DNA of 5,487 nt from an uncultured Bacillota bacterium (GTDB taxonomy: Bacteria; Bacillota_I; Bacilli_A; RF39; UBA660). The notes under the pieces are model-generated. The model saw nothing but the letters and a program-made list of their open reading frames with translations. It was not told the DNA's origin and made no database searches. Location of the stretch: the NCBI GenBank assembly GCA_947179265.1, contig CAMXBB010000103.1, forward strand, positions 1 to 5,487, given 5' to 3'. This document shows, piece by piece, positions 5,318 through 5,487 of this stretch. Both the position numbers and the translations under genes were made by a program. Position 1 is the stretch's first letter; each line of letters begins with the position of its first letter.

Positions 5318-5487
5318 ATGTATCAAAACGTAATAGATTTGTTAGAACATGAGAATGATGCTTTAGATTTAATGACAATTAATGAACGATTAAATCTTTC
5401 ATCAGTTGAAGAATTAAGAGAGTTACAATCTATATTAGATGATTTAGTAAAAAATTTAACTGTTTATCAAACTAAGAAGAATAAATA
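5318..5487 (+). CDS. rnr: Probable ribonuclease R, N-terminal fragment (runs off the window)
   Basis: Fifty-six complete codons are present before the window edge. They encode a helix-rich start followed by MTINERLNLSSVEELRELQS, LDDLVKNLTV and YQTKKNKY. This resembles the N-terminal winged-helix domain of Firmicutes RNase R, which has a TVQELEEML-type helix, a helix containing EELKELVKAL, and a strand ending in RTRxxRYG. RNase R is a processive 3'-to-5' exoribonuclease that degrades structured RNA and acts with SmpB/tmRNA. Position after secG supports the call, because secG-rnr-smpB is a known gene order. The ATG has a good AGGTGA site 5 bases upstream. The catalytic RNB domain lies outside the window, so the assignment rests on the first 56 residues and synteny. 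Confidence 0.75.
   Translation, partial: MYQNVIDLLEHENDALDLMTINERLNLSSVEELRELQSILDDLVKNLTVYQTKKNK

Noticed and set aside
1..5487. A mobile element, CRISPR array, tRNA, riboswitch or defence system.
   Set aside because: No transposase-like frame, terminal repeats, spaced direct repeats, cloverleaf or known riboswitch motif was seen on either strand. The genes are ordinary chromosomal ones plus two unknowns.

Overview
The window comes from a very AT-rich Gram-positive (Firmicutes-type) bacterium. The gene content and style fit a gut Bacilli or Erysipelotrichales/RF39-like lineage. The pointers are strong A/T codon bias, GGAGG-type Shine-Dalgarno sites, a YfhO-type membrane protein, a Fem-type peptidoglycan aminoacyltransferase, and the Firmicutes order secG followed by the start of rnr. 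Tryptophan is encoded by TGG and no in-frame TGA is needed in any gene, so the standard bacterial code fits. The taxonomic placement is an inference.

Layout. (1) 1-673, minus: the N-terminal part of a YfhO-family polytopic membrane protein. Its frame closes at position 11, far short of family length, with a possible frameshift. (2) 674-809: divergent promoter region. (3) 810-2618, plus: typA/bipA, the ribosome-associated GTPase, complete, closed by a strong intrinsic terminator. (4) 2683-3258, plus: an unrecognised 191-residue membrane-anchored protein, whose promoter -35 box lies inside the typA terminator. (5) 3251-3580, minus: a 109-residue small protein with one hydrophobic region. It overlaps the previous gene tail-to-tail by 8 bp and may be leaderless. 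(6) 3617-4852, minus: a Fem/MurM-like aminoacyltransferase whose terminator starts at its own stop codon. (7) 4853-5031: divergent promoters and a long leader hairpin in front of secG. (8) 5032-5247, plus: secG, with its terminator. (9) 5318 to the window end, plus: the N-terminus of a likely ribonuclease R.

The genes are mostly single transcription units, each with its own promoter and often its own terminator, packed very tightly. Shared themes are the cell envelope (YfhO, Fem transferase, SecG, two unknown membrane proteins) and translation or RNA housekeeping (TypA, RNase R). I see no mobile element, CRISPR array, tRNA, rRNA or defence system. The most interesting material is small-scale: very short or absent 5' leaders, terminator/promoter overlaps, an embedded hairpin at a convergent gene overlap, and an undescribed secG leader hairpin. 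There is no convincing sign of a new multi-gene system.
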